Below the pieces are notes generated by a model. That model did no database searches. It had not been told where the DNA came from and saw only the letters and a list, made by a program, of their open reading frames with translations. A stretch of DNA of 64,000 nt from Paludibacteraceae bacterium (GTDB taxonomy: Bacteria; Bacteroidota; Bacteroidia; Bacteroidales; Paludibacteraceae). The position numbers and the translations under genes are program-made. Positions 50,925 through 61,097 of this stretch are shown here, piece by piece. Positions within the stretch are counted from its first letter, which is position 1, and the number at the start of each line of letters is the position of its first letter. The stretch lies in contig JAFSQL010000010.1 of the NCBI GenBank assembly GCA_017446585.1, positions 1 to 64,000 of the forward strand. The letters are read 5' to 3'.

Positions 50925-52259
50925 ATGGAGAGGAAGGAGGTTTCTTTTTTCAATCGAATGTTTCGCGGCAGCAAGGCTCTGTGGTGGGTGGTTCTATTCA
51001 TCGGACTGTTCAGCGCAGTGGAGTTGTACAGCGCAAGCAGTCAGTTGGTGATTGAGAAGGATGACGTGAACGCGGAGATCAGCGGTCACTTCTATACGCT
51101 GGTGATTGGAGCGGTGATGGCGGTGGTGATGAGTCATGCGGTGCGGACGAGAAGGAGGGTGGCGATGTTGACGTGGACGTTAGGCGCGGTGGGCATGGTG
51201 TGCGTGCTGATTTTGCTGTTGCCAGAGGGGTTGTCACCACACGTGAGAGTGGCGGGCATTCCAATAATAGAGACGGGCACGGAGAACGGCGCAAGCCGAT
51301 GGATTGTATTGATGGGGATTCGATTTCAGCCTTCGGAACTATTGAAGTTAGGGGTGGTTTCAAGTGTGGCATGGGTGCTGACGGCACCGGGGAGGTTTGT
51401 CCCAGGAATGAAGTGGCTGTGCCGCATGGCGAACCGGGACATGAGCGACGAGGAATGGGTGGACAAGGTGAGGTTCGTGATGGGAACGGCAATAAGCGCG
51501 GTGGCGTTCATGGTGGTGTTTTCGGAGAACTTGTCAACGGCGTTGCTGATAGGTGGTGTAGGTGTAGCGTTGACATGGGTGTCCGGGACTTGGGGACGAG
51601 GCAGAACGGTGAGCATGGTGGCATTAGTGGCGATGGCGACGATAGCGGTAGCGACGCTTCACATGGTAAGCGACGAGGGGTTGAGAAGAATGGGGGCACC
51701 GGAGAGAGCGCACACGTGGAAACACCGATTGGAGGAGAAGTTGAGGGAGGACGAGACAACGAGGTTCGAGTATAACGACGTGAGACGCCAAACGGTTCAC
51801 TCGCAAATAGCGATAGCGAGAGGAAGCGGATGGATAGGAAGGTTGCCGGGGAACAGCGTGGAGAGGGACTTCTTGCCACAGATATACGCTGACTTCGTTT
51901 TCGCAATCATCGTGGAGGAGTTGGGGTTCGTGATAGGGGCGGTGTTACTGATGAGTTTGTATCTGGCGTTGATGTGGAGGTGTTGCGCCATAGCGAGGAT
52001 GACGAGGGATAATTATTTGACGATGGTACTGATAGGGTTCGGGGTGCTGATAGTAACTCAAGCGGTGATGTCAATGGGCGTGGCAGCAAACGTGGGTCCA
52101 GTGACAGGTCAGCCGTTGCCACTGATTTCAAGAGGAAAGACGTCAATTTTGATTACTTTCATGATGATTGGTATCATTCAGGGCATAGCGGAGATGACAA
52201 TCAGAAGAATCGAGAACAAAAAAAATAACGATCATGAAGAAGTTGAGAATAATGGTTAG
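50925..52259 (+). CDS. ftsW: Septal peptidoglycan glycosyltransferase FtsW
   Basis: SEDS-family membrane protein that polymerises lipid II at the septum together with FtsI. About ten hydrophobic segments span 444 residues. SRWIVLMGIRFQPSELLKLG, ARGSGWIGRLPGNS, DFVFAIIVEELGFV and GQPLPLISRGKTSIL match the family. The usual GGTS phrase reads RGKTS here, which is common in this phylum. Its end overlaps the murG start by 26 bases, so the two are translationally linked. Confidence 0.95.
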   Translation: MERKEVSFFNRMFRGSKALWWVVLFIGLFSAVELYSASSQLVIEKDDVNAEISGHFYTLVIGAVMAVVMSHAVRTRRRVAMLTWTLGAVGMVCVLILLLPEGLSPHVRVAGIPIIETGTENGASRWIVLMGIRFQPSELLKLGVVSSVAWVLTAPGRFVPGMKWLCRMANRDMSDEEWVDKVRFVMGTAISAVAFMVVFSENLSTALLIGGVGVALTWVSGTWGRGRTVSMVALVAMATIAVATLHMVSDEGLRRMGAPERAHTWKHRLEEKLREDETTRFEYNDVRRQTVHSQIAIARGSGWIGRLPGNSVERDFLPQIYADFVFAIIVEELGFVIGAVLLMSLYLALMWRCCAIARMTRDNYLTMVLIGFGVLIVTQAVMSMGVAANVGPVTGQPLPLISRGKTSILITFMMIGIIQGIAEMTIRRIENKKNNDHEEVENNG

Positions 52260-53343
52260 TGGCGGAGGGACAGGAGGCCACATCTTTCCCGCAGTGTCAA
52301 TCGCAAACGCATTGAAAGCGAAATTGCCAGATTGCGATATACTATTTGTCGGAGCGGAAGGAAGAATGGAAATGGAACGTGTTCCTGCCGCAGGTTACAA
52401 AATTGTGGGACTTCCGATTAGCGGGTTTAACAGAAAAAACCCGTTGAAGAACGTGGGAGTGGTGATGAGATTGGCAAAAAGCCTATGGAAGGCACGAAAA
52501 ATAGTAAAGGACTTCGCACCTGACGTGGCAGTAGGAGTCGGTGGATATGCGAGCGGAGCAGCATTGTGGGCTGCCGCAAGCGCAGGGGTTCCATGTCTGA
52601 TACAGGAACAAAATTCGTATGCAGGCGTGACAAATAAACTCTTGGCAAAGAAAGCGAAGAGAATATGCGTGGCGTATGAGGGTATGGAACGCTTTTTTCC
52701 AAAAGAGAAAATCGTATTGACAGGTAACCCCGTGAGACAAAACTTGACAGAGGAGGTGGACAAGAAGGCGGCATATGAGAGTTTCGGTTTTGACGAGAAG
52801 AAGAAGACGCTGTTGGTCATAGGTGGCAGTTTAGGAGCAAGAACTATCAACGAAAGCATGATAGCGGGCTTAGCGAAGTTGCAGAAGGAGGAGGACGTTC
52901 AGGTATTGTGGCAAACCGGCAAAATATATTTTGAAAACGTGAAGGCAAAAGCAAGGGAGCATGAAGGTGAGAGGTTGAAGATCACGGACTTTGTCAGCAG
53001 AATGGATTACGCATACAGTATCGCGGATTTGGTGATTTCAAGGGCAGGAGCAAGCAGCATTTCTGAATTATGTCTTTTGGGCAAGCCATCCGTCTTGGTG
53101 CCATCACCAAACGTGGCAGAAGATCATCAAAGGAAAAACGCGGAAGCACTGGCAAAACGCGGAGCGGCTATAATGGTAATGGATGGCGAAGCGAAGGAGA
53201 AAATGATAGATGCGGCATTGTCAATACTTAGAGACAAGGAGCAGTTGGAAGAGTTGGGGAGAAACGCGAGCAAATTGGCACAAGAGGATAGCGCGGCGAG
53301 GATTGCGGAGGAGGTTATCGCCCTAACAAGGAACAAGGAATAA
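52234..53343 (+). CDS. murG: Lipid II synthase MurG (GlcNAc transferase)
   Basis: Membrane-associated GT28 enzyme transferring GlcNAc to lipid I. SGGGTGGHIFPA at the N-terminus, VGVGGYASGAALWAA, CLIQEQNSYAGVTNK, LVIGGSLGARTINES and the UDP-site RAGASSISELCLLGKPS are all in place. The length is 369 residues. It overlaps ftsW by 26 bases and is followed by murC after 15. Confidence 0.97.
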   Translation: MKKLRIMVSGGGTGGHIFPAVSIANALKAKLPDCDILFVGAEGRMEMERVPAAGYKIVGLPISGFNRKNPLKNVGVVMRLAKSLWKARKIVKDFAPDVAVGVGGYASGAALWAAASAGVPCLIQEQNSYAGVTNKLLAKKAKRICVAYEGMERFFPKEKIVLTGNPVRQNLTEEVDKKAAYESFGFDEKKKTLLVIGGSLGARTINESMIAGLAKLQKEEDVQVLWQTGKIYFENVKAKAREHEGERLKITDFVSRMDYAYSIADLVISRAGASSISELCLLGKPSVLVPSPNVAEDHQRKNAEALAKRGAAIMVMDGEAKEKMIDAALSILRDKEQLEELGRNASKLAQEDSAARIAEEVIALTRNKE

Positions 53344-53358
53344 AGACAAGGTGGAATT

Positions 53359-54759
53359 ATGGCAAAAATGAAGACAAAGTACAAGACCTACTATTTTTTA
53401 GGGGTCGGAGGCATAGGGATGAGCGCTTTGGCACGTTACTTCAAAAAAAAGGGTGCAAAAGTGGCAGGTTACGACAGGAACAGGAGCGAGTTGTGCGCCC
53501 AATTAGAGGCAGAAGGCATAGAGATTCACTACGAAGACAACACGGAAAAGATTCCGACGTATGCGCACGACGTTAAAAACACGTTGGTGGTGTACACGCC
53601 AGCCATACCAAAAGAACACGGCGAAAGGAAATGGTTGGAAGAGAAAGGGTACAAGATGATGAAGCGCGCGGAAGTGTTGGGCCTCATCACACGCAACCAG
53701 AAAGGGCTGTGCGTGGCAGGAACACACGGAAAGACGACCACGACAAACATGATAGCGAACATCATGAGCCGAACGAGAAAAGGTTGTAGCGCATTTTTGG
53801 GCGGGATAAGCAATAACTTCGGGACCAACCTGCTGATAAGCGACAAATCAGACAAGGTCGTAATAGAGGCTGACGAATTTGATCGTTCGTTCTTGAATCT
53901 GCGACCATGGATAGCGGTCATTACAAGCGCAGACGCAGATCACTTGGACATCTATGGCACGGAGGAAGAGTATAGAAACGCATTCAGTGAATTCAGCAGT
54001 CTGGTGCAAACATACGGAGCACTCATCGTCAAACGAGGCGTGAAAGTAAAAATCAAGCAGAAGAAGGGAGTCAGGGTTTATAGTTACGGAGGGGCCGTAG
54101 GATTGGTAAAGAACAAGCCGGACTTCTACGCGGAATATGTCAGGAAGACAAAGCAAGGAGAAATAGTGTTTAACTTCGTTTCACCTCGAGGCGTGATACG
54201 TCGAGTGCCATTAGGTGTTCCCGTATTGATAAACGTGGAAGACGCCGTTGCCGCATGTGCCGTAGCACAACTATGCGGAGCGCGTGACGAAGAAATCCGC
54301 TTAGGAATCGGCACGTTCAGGGGTACTCACAGACGTTTTGAACGACACGGAGACTTCTTGATTGACGACTACGCCCACCATCCTGAAGAGATTGCCGCAA
54401 CGTTGGATAGCGTACGCTATTTGTATCCAAAAAAGAAGATTTGTTGCGTTTTTCAGCCTCATCTGTACAGCAGAACGAGAGACTTAGCTGACGGATTCGG
54501 AAAGGCACTGAGCAAAGCGGACGACGTTTTGTTGCTGCCGATTTATCCCGCACGGGAAGAACCTATAGAAGGCGTTAGTTCAGAAATGTTGCTCGGGAAA
54601 ATAGGACACGACAAGAAGGTTGTCGTAGAAAAAAACAATCTGATAAAAGAGTTGGACAATCATGACTTTGATATCTTGTTAACTTTAGGCGCAGGAGACA
54701 TAGACTTTATGATTCCTGAACTAAAAACATATTTAGAAGAAAGGAACAAGAAGAAGTAA
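53359..54759 (+). CDS. murC: UDP-MurNAc--L-alanine ligase
   Basis: First Mur ligase, adding L-alanine to UDP-MurNAc. FLGVGGIGMSALARYF is the UDP-binding loop, AGTHGKTTTTNMI the ATP loop, and IDDYAHHPEEIAATL and FQPHLYSRTRDL the later signatures. The length is 466 residues. ftsQ follows after 4 bases. Confidence 0.97.
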   Translation: MAKMKTKYKTYYFLGVGGIGMSALARYFKKKGAKVAGYDRNRSELCAQLEAEGIEIHYEDNTEKIPTYAHDVKNTLVVYTPAIPKEHGERKWLEEKGYKMMKRAEVLGLITRNQKGLCVAGTHGKTTTTNMIANIMSRTRKGCSAFLGGISNNFGTNLLISDKSDKVVIEADEFDRSFLNLRPWIAVITSADADHLDIYGTEEEYRNAFSEFSSLVQTYGALIVKRGVKVKIKQKKGVRVYSYGGAVGLVKNKPDFYAEYVRKTKQGEIVFNFVSPRGVIRRVPLGVPVLINVEDAVAACAVAQLCGARDEEIRLGIGTFRGTHRRFERHGDFLIDDYAHHPEEIAATLDSVRYLYPKKKICCVFQPHLYSRTRDLADGFGKALSKADDVLLLPIYPAREEPIEGVSSEMLLGKIGHDKKVVVEKNNLIKELDNHDFDILLTLGAGDIDFMIPELKTYLEERNKKK

Positions 54760-54763
54760 AGAG

Positions 54764-55519
54764 ATGGCACGACGATTAAAATGGCGAAACATTATCTTGT
54801 TGCTGTTGTTGTTGACAACGGTGGTCATTGCCATTGTCTTGTCGGTCACAACTTGGGGAGAAAGCGAAGAACGTACCGTCCAAAACATTGCTGTAATTGT
54901 CGCGGACAAGGAGGAAAGGATGTTTGTTAATCCAGAAGTGATTGAGAAACAATTGAGAAACCCCAAGACGGGAATAGTCGGGAAAAAACTAAAAGACATC
55001 AATACCAAGGCGATTGAAAAGAACATTGGGAAGGATCCCGTAATCAGGAAAGTGGAATGCTATAAAACCGCCGCAGGAAACATAGCCGTAAAAGTGTGGC
55101 AACGCAAGCCCCTGCTGCGCGTGATGGAGGAAGATGGTAAGTCGTATTACATGGACAATGAAGGTCAAGTATTTCCCACCTCCACACGTCATAGCGCACA
55201 CGTCGTTGTCGTGACCGGGGAAACGAATAAAAGAATAACGGGAAAAGAAATTTTGCCTCTTGTAAAACTGATAGAAAAAGACGATTTTTGGAAATCAAAT
55301 ATTCAGGAGATTCATAGGACAAAATCCGGAAATCTGGTTTTAACCCCCGCAGTAGGCGATCACGTGATTTTGCTGGGTAAAGCAGAAAAATTAGACACTA
55401 AATTAAGACGACTTAAAACCTTCTATAAAAACGGTTTGTGTAAAATTGGTTGGGGTGACTATGAGAGCATAAGCGCAGAATTTGACAACCAAATCGTATG
55501 TGAGAAGAAAAGAGAATAA
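54764..55519 (+). CDS. ftsQ: Cell division protein FtsQ
   Basis: Bitopic septal protein. The basic cytoplasmic start ARRLKWRN is followed by a membrane helix (about 9-28, NIILLLLLLTTVVIAIVLS), a POTRA-like segment with NPKTGIVGKKLKDINTKAIEK and the FtsQ beta domain ending RLKTFYKNGLCKIGWGDY. The length of 251 residues and the place between murC and ftsA fit. It scaffolds FtsL and FtsB. Confidence 0.92.
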   Translation: MARRLKWRNIILLLLLLTTVVIAIVLSVTTWGESEERTVQNIAVIVADKEERMFVNPEVIEKQLRNPKTGIVGKKLKDINTKAIEKNIGKDPVIRKVECYKTAAGNIAVKVWQRKPLLRVMEEDGKSYYMDNEGQVFPTSTRHSAHVVVVTGETNKRITGKEILPLVKLIEKDDFWKSNIQEIHRTKSGNLVLTPAVGDHVILLGKAEKLDTKLRRLKTFYKNGLCKIGWGDYESISAEFDNQIVCEKKRE

Positions 55520-55556
55520 AACAAAAAACATTTTTTACTTGGGAGACAGAATCAAT

Positions 55557-56885
55557 ATGAGCGAAGGAAAAATTTATGTTGCATTGGATCTTGGTAGCAG
55601 CAAAACATCAGCAATAATAGCCGAAACGGACAGTTTGGGCAAGATTCATATCATTGGAGTTGAAACAACAGAAAAGGCTGATGGCGTTGAACGCGGTAGC
55701 ATTCAAAACCCATCATTGGCAGCGGATGACGCGAAAATCGTATTGGACAAAATAAGAAACTACGCTGTCCTTAGCGGAAAGAAGATTACGTCTGTCGTTA
55801 TTGGGCTGACGGGTTATTCGTTCCGAACGTTGTCAACACATACCGCCGCATCTCATAATAACGACATGGAGTTGACAAAAGAGATGATGAAAGAACTGGA
55901 ACAAGACGCCGCCGAGAAATTGCAGTTGGAGGAAAGAGAGCACGTATATGAGATGATTGACCAAGAGTTCGAAATGGACAACGGCATTGTCGATGCAAAG
56001 ATAGGCAGCAAGTTTCAAGAGATAGACGCTCGCTATATAGCCATCGTGGGACGAGTTGGATTGGACTCGAGAATAGATGAAGTCTGCCAAGAACTATCGC
56101 TTGAGAACATACGTTTCTTTGGTCCATCACAGACGGCAATGGCAGCAATAAACGACACGGAAAGGGAATTGGGATGCGCCGTGATTGATTTTGGCGCTCA
56201 AACGACATCCGTTGTAGTGATAGAGGGGAACAAGATTCGACATGCCGCTGTCATACCTGTGGGCGGACAAACGGTGACACGAGATTTGAAATCATTATTG
56301 ATTTTGGAGAAATCGGCAGAAAAACTGAAAAAACAATATGGCTACGCATTGGTTGAAAAGGCAAACGAGTCGGAAACCAAACGCGTGATAATACCAGAAG
56401 AAGTCAAAAGAAATGTGGACTTAAGAGACGTGTCCAAAATCATTGAGGCACGTGAAGATGAGATTCTTGACATGGTTTGCGGCGAGATTGACAAATCGGG
56501 CTATTGGGGAAAACTAAAAAGTGGTATTGTGATTACAGGAGGAGCCTCAAAAATGAACTCCCTCAAAGAACTAATATCACTAAAAACGGGCATGACCGTT
56601 CGCGATGCGGATTGGAAACATTTAGTTTCGACTTCGACAAACGAAATGTTCATCTGCCCAGAAAACGCAATGCTGATTGGGTTGGTGAACAGTGCCATTC
56701 TCGCAAACTCGGACGATTGCGTCGCAAGTGACGAAAAGAAAAAAATCGAAGACGTAGCAACAACCCCGACTGAGTCAAAAACCGCCAAGACACCAAAGAA
56801 GCCAACAAAGGAAAAGAAGAAAAACTTTGTTGACAACCTTACAAATATGATGGAAGGCTTGTTGTTCGACAACGACAAATTATAA
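55557..56885 (+). CDS. ftsA: Cell division protein FtsA
   Basis: Actin-like ATPase that tethers FtsZ to the membrane. VALDLGSSKTSAII is the phosphate-1 loop, VIDFGAQTTSVVVIEG the phosphate-2 loop and IVITGGASKMNSLKEL the adenosine loop. A Lys/Thr/Pro-rich linker leads to an amphipathic C-terminal helix (NFVDNLTNMMEGLLF) that should bind the membrane. ATG 55557 (442 residues) starts at the conserved core; the frame extends back into ftsQ to 55482, which I reject. Confidence 0.95.
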   Translation: MSEGKIYVALDLGSSKTSAIIAETDSLGKIHIIGVETTEKADGVERGSIQNPSLAADDAKIVLDKIRNYAVLSGKKITSVVIGLTGYSFRTLSTHTAASHNNDMELTKEMMKELEQDAAEKLQLEEREHVYEMIDQEFEMDNGIVDAKIGSKFQEIDARYIAIVGRVGLDSRIDEVCQELSLENIRFFGPSQTAMAAINDTERELGCAVIDFGAQTTSVVVIEGNKIRHAAVIPVGGQTVTRDLKSLLILEKSAEKLKKQYGYALVEKANESETKRVIIPEEVKRNVDLRDVSKIIEAREDEILDMVCGEIDKSGYWGKLKSGIVITGGASKMNSLKELISLKTGMTVRDADWKHLVSTSTNEMFICPENAMLIGLVNSAILANSDDCVASDEKKKIEDVATTPTESKTAKTPKKPTKEKKKNFVDNLTNMMEGLLFDNDKL

Positions 56886-56921
56886 AATCACGAACAAAGA
56901 ATAACTTAAAAAAGAAAAGAT

Positions 56922-58205
56922 ATGGAAGATCCAGGATTGGTAAACTTCGGCACGGGAAACATTCCGACATCAATGATTAAGGTGGTAGGTGTCGGTGGCG
57001 GCGGCGGAAACGCCGTCAATCACATGCTTGAAGATGGAATCAAAGGCGTTGACTTTATCATCTGCAACACGGACAAACAAGACCTTGACAAATCGAATGT
57101 TAGCAACAAGGTTCTCATTGGATATGAAGCATGCAAAGGACTGGGTTGCGGCGCAAATCCCGAGAAAGGACGTGAAGCGGCGGAAGAGAGCCGTATCGAA
57201 ATAGAGAACGCCATCTGCACAGAAAACGCCCAAATGGCATTTATCACCGCAGGAATGGGTGGCGGTACCGGAACGGGTGCGGCCCCGGTCGTGGCACGTA
57301 TCGTTCACGATAAAGGATTGCTGACAATAGGTATTGTAACTATTCCATACCTGTTTGAAGGACACAAAAAGATAGAGAAAGCACTTGCCGGCATAGATGA
57401 ACTGAGGAGTTGCACGGATGCCATATTGGTCATCAATAATGAGCGCATAAAGGATATTTATCCAGACATGAACTTCTTCAATTCGTGGAAGATGTCGGAT
57501 ATGATTTTGAGCGATGCCGCAAAAGGCATTGCGGAGGTCATTACGAAGACGGGATTGGTAAACATAGACTTTGCCGATGTTGCCGCGACAATGCGCAATA
57601 GCGGTATTGCCCTGATTGGAACAGGATTAGGCACAGGGGAGCACCGCATGTATGACGCATTTAAGAACGCCGTGACTTCACCACTCTTGCAAGAAAATGA
57701 CATAAGAGGAGCCCAACGAATCTTGTTCGTCATCTACTCACGTACGGATGAAAATTCGTTCATGGGCAAAGAAATTGAAGCCATCAGCAAATTTATGGAA
57801 GAGAATGAGGGCAAAGAAGCAGACCTCATTTGGGGTGTGTATCCAGATGATTCGCTCGAAGAAGGACAAATAAAGGTAATGGTTATAGCCACGGGATTCA
57901 AAAGTGAATCGCTAAAAATCAACTCTAAACAAGTTGAAGATAAAACGGAGAATCCGAATCAAGATCTCTTCAGCAATACGGAATCATCCATAACAGAAGA
58001 AACAACCGTACATGAAGAGAAAAAGGCAAATATTGACGAGTATTACGGCAAAACGGAAACCTTTGTCAAAGAACAAGAAGAAAAGAATCAAGAATTGATT
58101 GACAACGTGAACGATGAAGATACGCTAAAAGTGATTGAAGAAGAAACTGCCGTTTCAAGACGAAAGAATATAGCACCAAAGCCTTACACGCCTCGTAGTT
58201 TATGA
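56922..58205 (+). CDS. ftsZ: Cell division protein FtsZ
   Basis: Tubulin-like GTPase forming the Z-ring. IKVVGVGGGGGNAVNHML and the tubulin signature GGGTGTGAAPVVA are present, as is the catalytic T7 loop region NIDFADVAATM. A Glu-rich disordered linker of about 90 residues (330-420) precedes the short conserved C-terminal tail [15 protein letters not shown], the likely partner-binding peptide. The length is 427 residues. Its stop overlaps the next start by four bases (ATGA). Confidence 0.97.
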   Translation: MEDPGLVNFGTGNIPTSMIKVVGVGGGGGNAVNHMLEDGIKGVDFIICNTDKQDLDKSNVSNKVLIGYEACKGLGCGANPEKGREAAEESRIEIENAICTENAQMAFITAGMGGGTGTGAAPVVARIVHDKGLLTIGIVTIPYLFEGHKKIEKALAGIDELRSCTDAILVINNERIKDIYPDMNFFNSWKMSDMILSDAAKGIAEVITKTGLVNIDFADVAATMRNSGIALIGTGLGTGEHRMYDAFKNAVTSPLLQENDIRGAQRILFVIYSRTDENSFMGKEIEAISKFMEENEGKEADLIWGVYPDDSLEEGQIKVMVIATGFKSESLKINSKQVEDKTENPNQDLFSNTESSITEETTVHEEKKANIDEYYGKTETFVKEQEEKNQELIDNVNDEDTLKVIEEETAVSRRKNIAPKPYTPRSL

Positions 58206-59197
58206 TAAAACGAAGCAAACAAACCATATTAACAGTAAAGTCGGAAACGAACCTGACAAATTTCATGACAGAGAAATTTTCAGGAATGAGCCGAACTTCC
58301 ATCAAGAAACTGTTACAAAGCGGTCAAATCTGTATCAACGGGAAACCGACGACTCAATATAACTACGCTTTGCATATTGGTGACACAGTCTTACTGAACA
58401 CCGGAAAAGTTGAATATACCCTAAAAGACACGCGACTAAAACTACTCTATGAGGACGATGACCTTATCGTCGTGGATAAGAGTGCGGGGTTATTGAGTGT
58501 TTCGGTGACAGCGGACAAAAAAGATACATCCGCATTCCAAATCATAGAACGCTATCTGAAAAGAAAAGACCCGAACGCCAAACTATTTGTCGTGCACCGT
58601 TTAGACAAAGCGACCTCAGGTGTCATGATGTTTGTGAAAAATGCGGAAATACAACACCTCATGCGTGACAATTGGAAGGGTTATGTTACGGAGCGAACCT
58701 ATATTGCCATGACGGAAGGCGTGCCATATCCATTTGAAGATACGATAGAAAGCTATTTGCACGAAAACAGAAGGCAAACAATGTATTCAGAATTGGATGG
58801 AGAGGATGGGAACGGGAAGTTATCCGTGACGCACTATTGCGTTGTTCGCAGGACGGGAAAACATGCCCTTGTGAAGTTAAATCTGGAAACAGGAAGGAAG
58901 AATCAGATTCGCGTGCACATGCATGATATTGGTTGTCCTATTGTCGGAGACATAAAATATGGCGCACAAGAAGAATCCCCCATAAGACGACTCGGATTGC
59001 ACGCCACCACTCTTTCTTTCACTCATCCAAGAACAGAAGAAACTTTAACCTTTACGTCTCCCCTACCCCGACAATTCAATTCCTTCATGGAAAAAGAATA
59101 TCAAGAGGAGAAAACGAAAGCACAAGTCAAGGAAGAAGCGCGACAAAAAAAGGGACTCAATCGGAGAACAACCGATCAACGTAAGAAAAAGGACTAA
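58202..59197 (+). CDS. RluA-family rRNA/tRNA pseudouridine synthase
   Basis: An S4-type RNA-binding domain (about 18-80, [19 protein letters not shown]) precedes the catalytic domain with [13 protein letters not shown], whose Asp is the nucleophile, and [21 protein letters not shown]. The basic C-terminal tail ([16 protein letters not shown]) may aid RNA binding. Which uridine it modifies cannot be told from sequence alone. Start overlaps ftsZ by four bases; stop overlaps the convergent lepA stop by four bases. Confidence 0.93.
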   Translation: MIKRSKQTILTVKSETNLTNFMTEKFSGMSRTSIKKLLQSGQICINGKPTTQYNYALHIGDTVLLNTGKVEYTLKDTRLKLLYEDDDLIVVDKSAGLLSVSVTADKKDTSAFQIIERYLKRKDPNAKLFVVHRLDKATSGVMMFVKNAEIQHLMRDNWKGYVTERTYIAMTEGVPYPFEDTIESYLHENRRQTMYSELDGEDGNGKLSVTHYCVVRRTGKHALVKLNLETGRKNQIRVHMHDIGCPIVGDIKYGAQEESPIRRLGLHATTLSFTHPRTEETLTFTSPLPRQFNSFMEKEYQEEKTKAQVKEEARQKKGLNRRTTDQRKKKD

Positions 59198-60996
59198 TTC
59201 TCATCAAGTTTCAGCACGGCAAGGAACGCTTTCTGTGGGACTTCGACGCTTCCAATTTGCTTCATCCGTTTTTTACCTTCTTTCTGTTTTTCCAATAGTT
59301 TGCGTTTACGGCTAATATCACCACCATAACATTTTGCCGTCACGTCCTTACGTACCGCCTTGATGGTTTCACGAGCAATGATTTTTGCTCCTATCGCGGC
59401 CTGAACAGCCACGTCAAACTGCTGACGAGGAATAAGGTCCTTGAGTTTCGCACACATGCGTCTTCCCAATGATTCAGCATTGTCTCGATGAATCAAGGAA
59501 GAAAGGGCATCCACCTTCTCCCCGTTGAGCAAGATGTCAAGTTTGATAAGATTAGAAGGGCGGTAATCAAGAACATGATAATCAAAAGACGCATAGCCTC
59601 GGCTAAGCGATTTCAACTTGTCATAGAAATCAAAGACTATTTCACCAAGTGGCATGTCATAGACAAGTTCAATACGGTCACCCGACACATAATTCTGATT
59701 GATGAGCACGCCACGCTTGCCAAGACAAAGCGTCATGATGTTACCGATATAATCGGCACGAGTAATAATGCTCGCACGAATAAACGGTTCATCAATGTGA
59801 TCAATGGTTGTAGGCTCAGGTAATCCAGCAGGATTATGAACTTCGACCAAAGCACCTTTGTTGGTGTACACCTTGTACTGCACATTGGGAACGGTCGTGA
59901 TGACCTCCATGTTAAACTCCCGATCCAAACGCTCTTGCACAATCTCCATGTGCAATAGACCCAGAAAGCCACAACGGAAACCAAATCCCAGTGCAACACT
60001 GCTTTCCGGTTCATAGGTTAAGCTTGCATCGTTAAGTTGTAATTTTTCAATAGCAGCACGCAAGTTTTCAAATTCACTTGTCTCAATAGGATAAACACCG
60101 GCATATAGCATTGGCTTAACCTCTTCGAATCCTGCTATGGCCTTGTCACAAGGACGTGCAACATGCGTAATGGTATCACCCACTTTAACTTCCGTTGCCG
60201 TCTTGATGCCTGAACATATGTAACCCACATTTCCAGCCGAAAGTTCTCCCTGCGGACGCATCTCCAATTCAAGAATGCCTATTTCATCCGCATCATATTG
60301 TTTGTCCGTGGCTACGAATTTCACTTTGTCGCCGGTACGTATCGTTCCGTTAACCACCTTGAAGTAAGCGATAATGCCTCTGAACGAATTGAACACACTA
60401 TCAAAAATAAGGCATTGTAACGGAGCGGACGCGTCACCTTTTGGAGCGGGGATTCGGTCAACAATAGCTTCGAGAATCGCATCAACTCCCAATCCAGTTT
60501 TTCCACTTGCACGAAGGATATCGTCACGTTTGCACCCCAACAACTCAATGATTTGGTCTTCGACCGTTTCTGGCATTGCGCTGTCAACATCAATTTTGTT
60601 GATGACCGGAATGATTTCAAGGTCATGCTCTATCGCCATATAAAGGTTCGAGATAGTCTGAGCCTGAATACCTTGCGTCGCATCAACGACGAGCAACGCT
60701 CCCTCACATGCCGCGATAGAACGGGAAACCTCGTAAGAGAAATCGACATGCCCCGGAGTATCGATAAGATTGAGGGTGTATTCTTCACCACCATGTAAGT
60801 AACGCATCTGTATGGCATGACTCTTAATCGTGATGCCTCGCTCACGTTCAAGATCCATATCATCAAGCACTTGCGCTTGCATGTCCTTGCCAATCACCGT
60901 ACTGGTACGCTCAAGAAGACGGTCCGCAAGCGTGGATTTTCCATGGTCAATATGAGCAATGATACAAAAATTGCGAATTTTGTTGATGTCCGGCAT
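59194..60996 (-). CDS. lepA: Translation factor LepA (EF-4)
   Basis: Ribosome-associated GTPase related to EF-G. The G1 loop [39 protein letters not shown] and NKIDVDSA are in place. The LepA-specific C-terminal domain ends [10 protein letters not shown], with KRQ-like [20 protein letters not shown] 60996 (600 residues, [10 protein letters not shown]) was chosen; the frame extends to 61023 across a TAATTTTG promoter element. It lies tail-to-tail with the pseudouridine synthase gene. Confidence 0.97.
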   Translation of the reverse strand: MPDINKIRNFCIIAHIDHGKSTLADRLLERTSTVIGKDMQAQVLDDMDLERERGITIKSHAIQMRYLHGGEEYTLNLIDTPGHVDFSYEVSRSIAACEGALLVVDATQGIQAQTISNLYMAIEHDLEIIPVINKIDVDSAMPETVEDQIIELLGCKRDDILRASGKTGLGVDAILEAIVDRIPAPKGDASAPLQCLIFDSVFNSFRGIIAYFKVVNGTIRTGDKVKFVATDKQYDADEIGILELEMRPQGELSAGNVGYICSGIKTATEVKVGDTITHVARPCDKAIAGFEEVKPMLYAGVYPIETSEFENLRAAIEKLQLNDASLTYEPESSVALGFGFRCGFLGLLHMEIVQERLDREFNMEVITTVPNVQYKVYTNKGALVEVHNPAGLPEPTTIDHIDEPFIRASIITRADYIGNIMTLCLGKRGVLINQNYVSGDRIELVYDMPLGEIVFDFYDKLKSLSRGYASFDYHVLDYRPSNLIKLDILLNGEKVDALSSLIHRDNAESLGRRMCAKLKDLIPRQQFDVAVQAAIGAKIIARETIKAVRKDVTAKCYGGDISRKRKLLEKQKEGKKRMKQIGSVEVPQKAFLAVLKLDEN

Positions 60997-61020
60997 TGTC
61001 GTTCTGTGCAAAATGAGTGA

Positions 61021-61028
61021 CAAAATTA
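61021..61028 (-). promoter_or_regulatory. Bacteroidota -7 promoter element for lepA
   Basis: TAATTTTG on the minus strand, 25 bases before ATG 60996, directly after the nhaD terminator. Confidence 0.5.
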
Positions 61029-61029
61029 G

Positions 61030-61072
61030 AAAAAAATCCCTCTCTCAAGATAAAATTCAAGAGAGAGGGATT
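61030..61072 (-). terminator. Terminator of nhaD
   Basis: Twelve-base stem AATCCCTCTCTC (61035-61046) with GAGAGAGGGATT (61061-61072), 14-base loop, and a T-run on the minus strand, 26 bases after the nhaD stop. Confidence 0.85.
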
Positions 61073-61097
61073 GAAAAACTATACATTCAAGGTCTTG

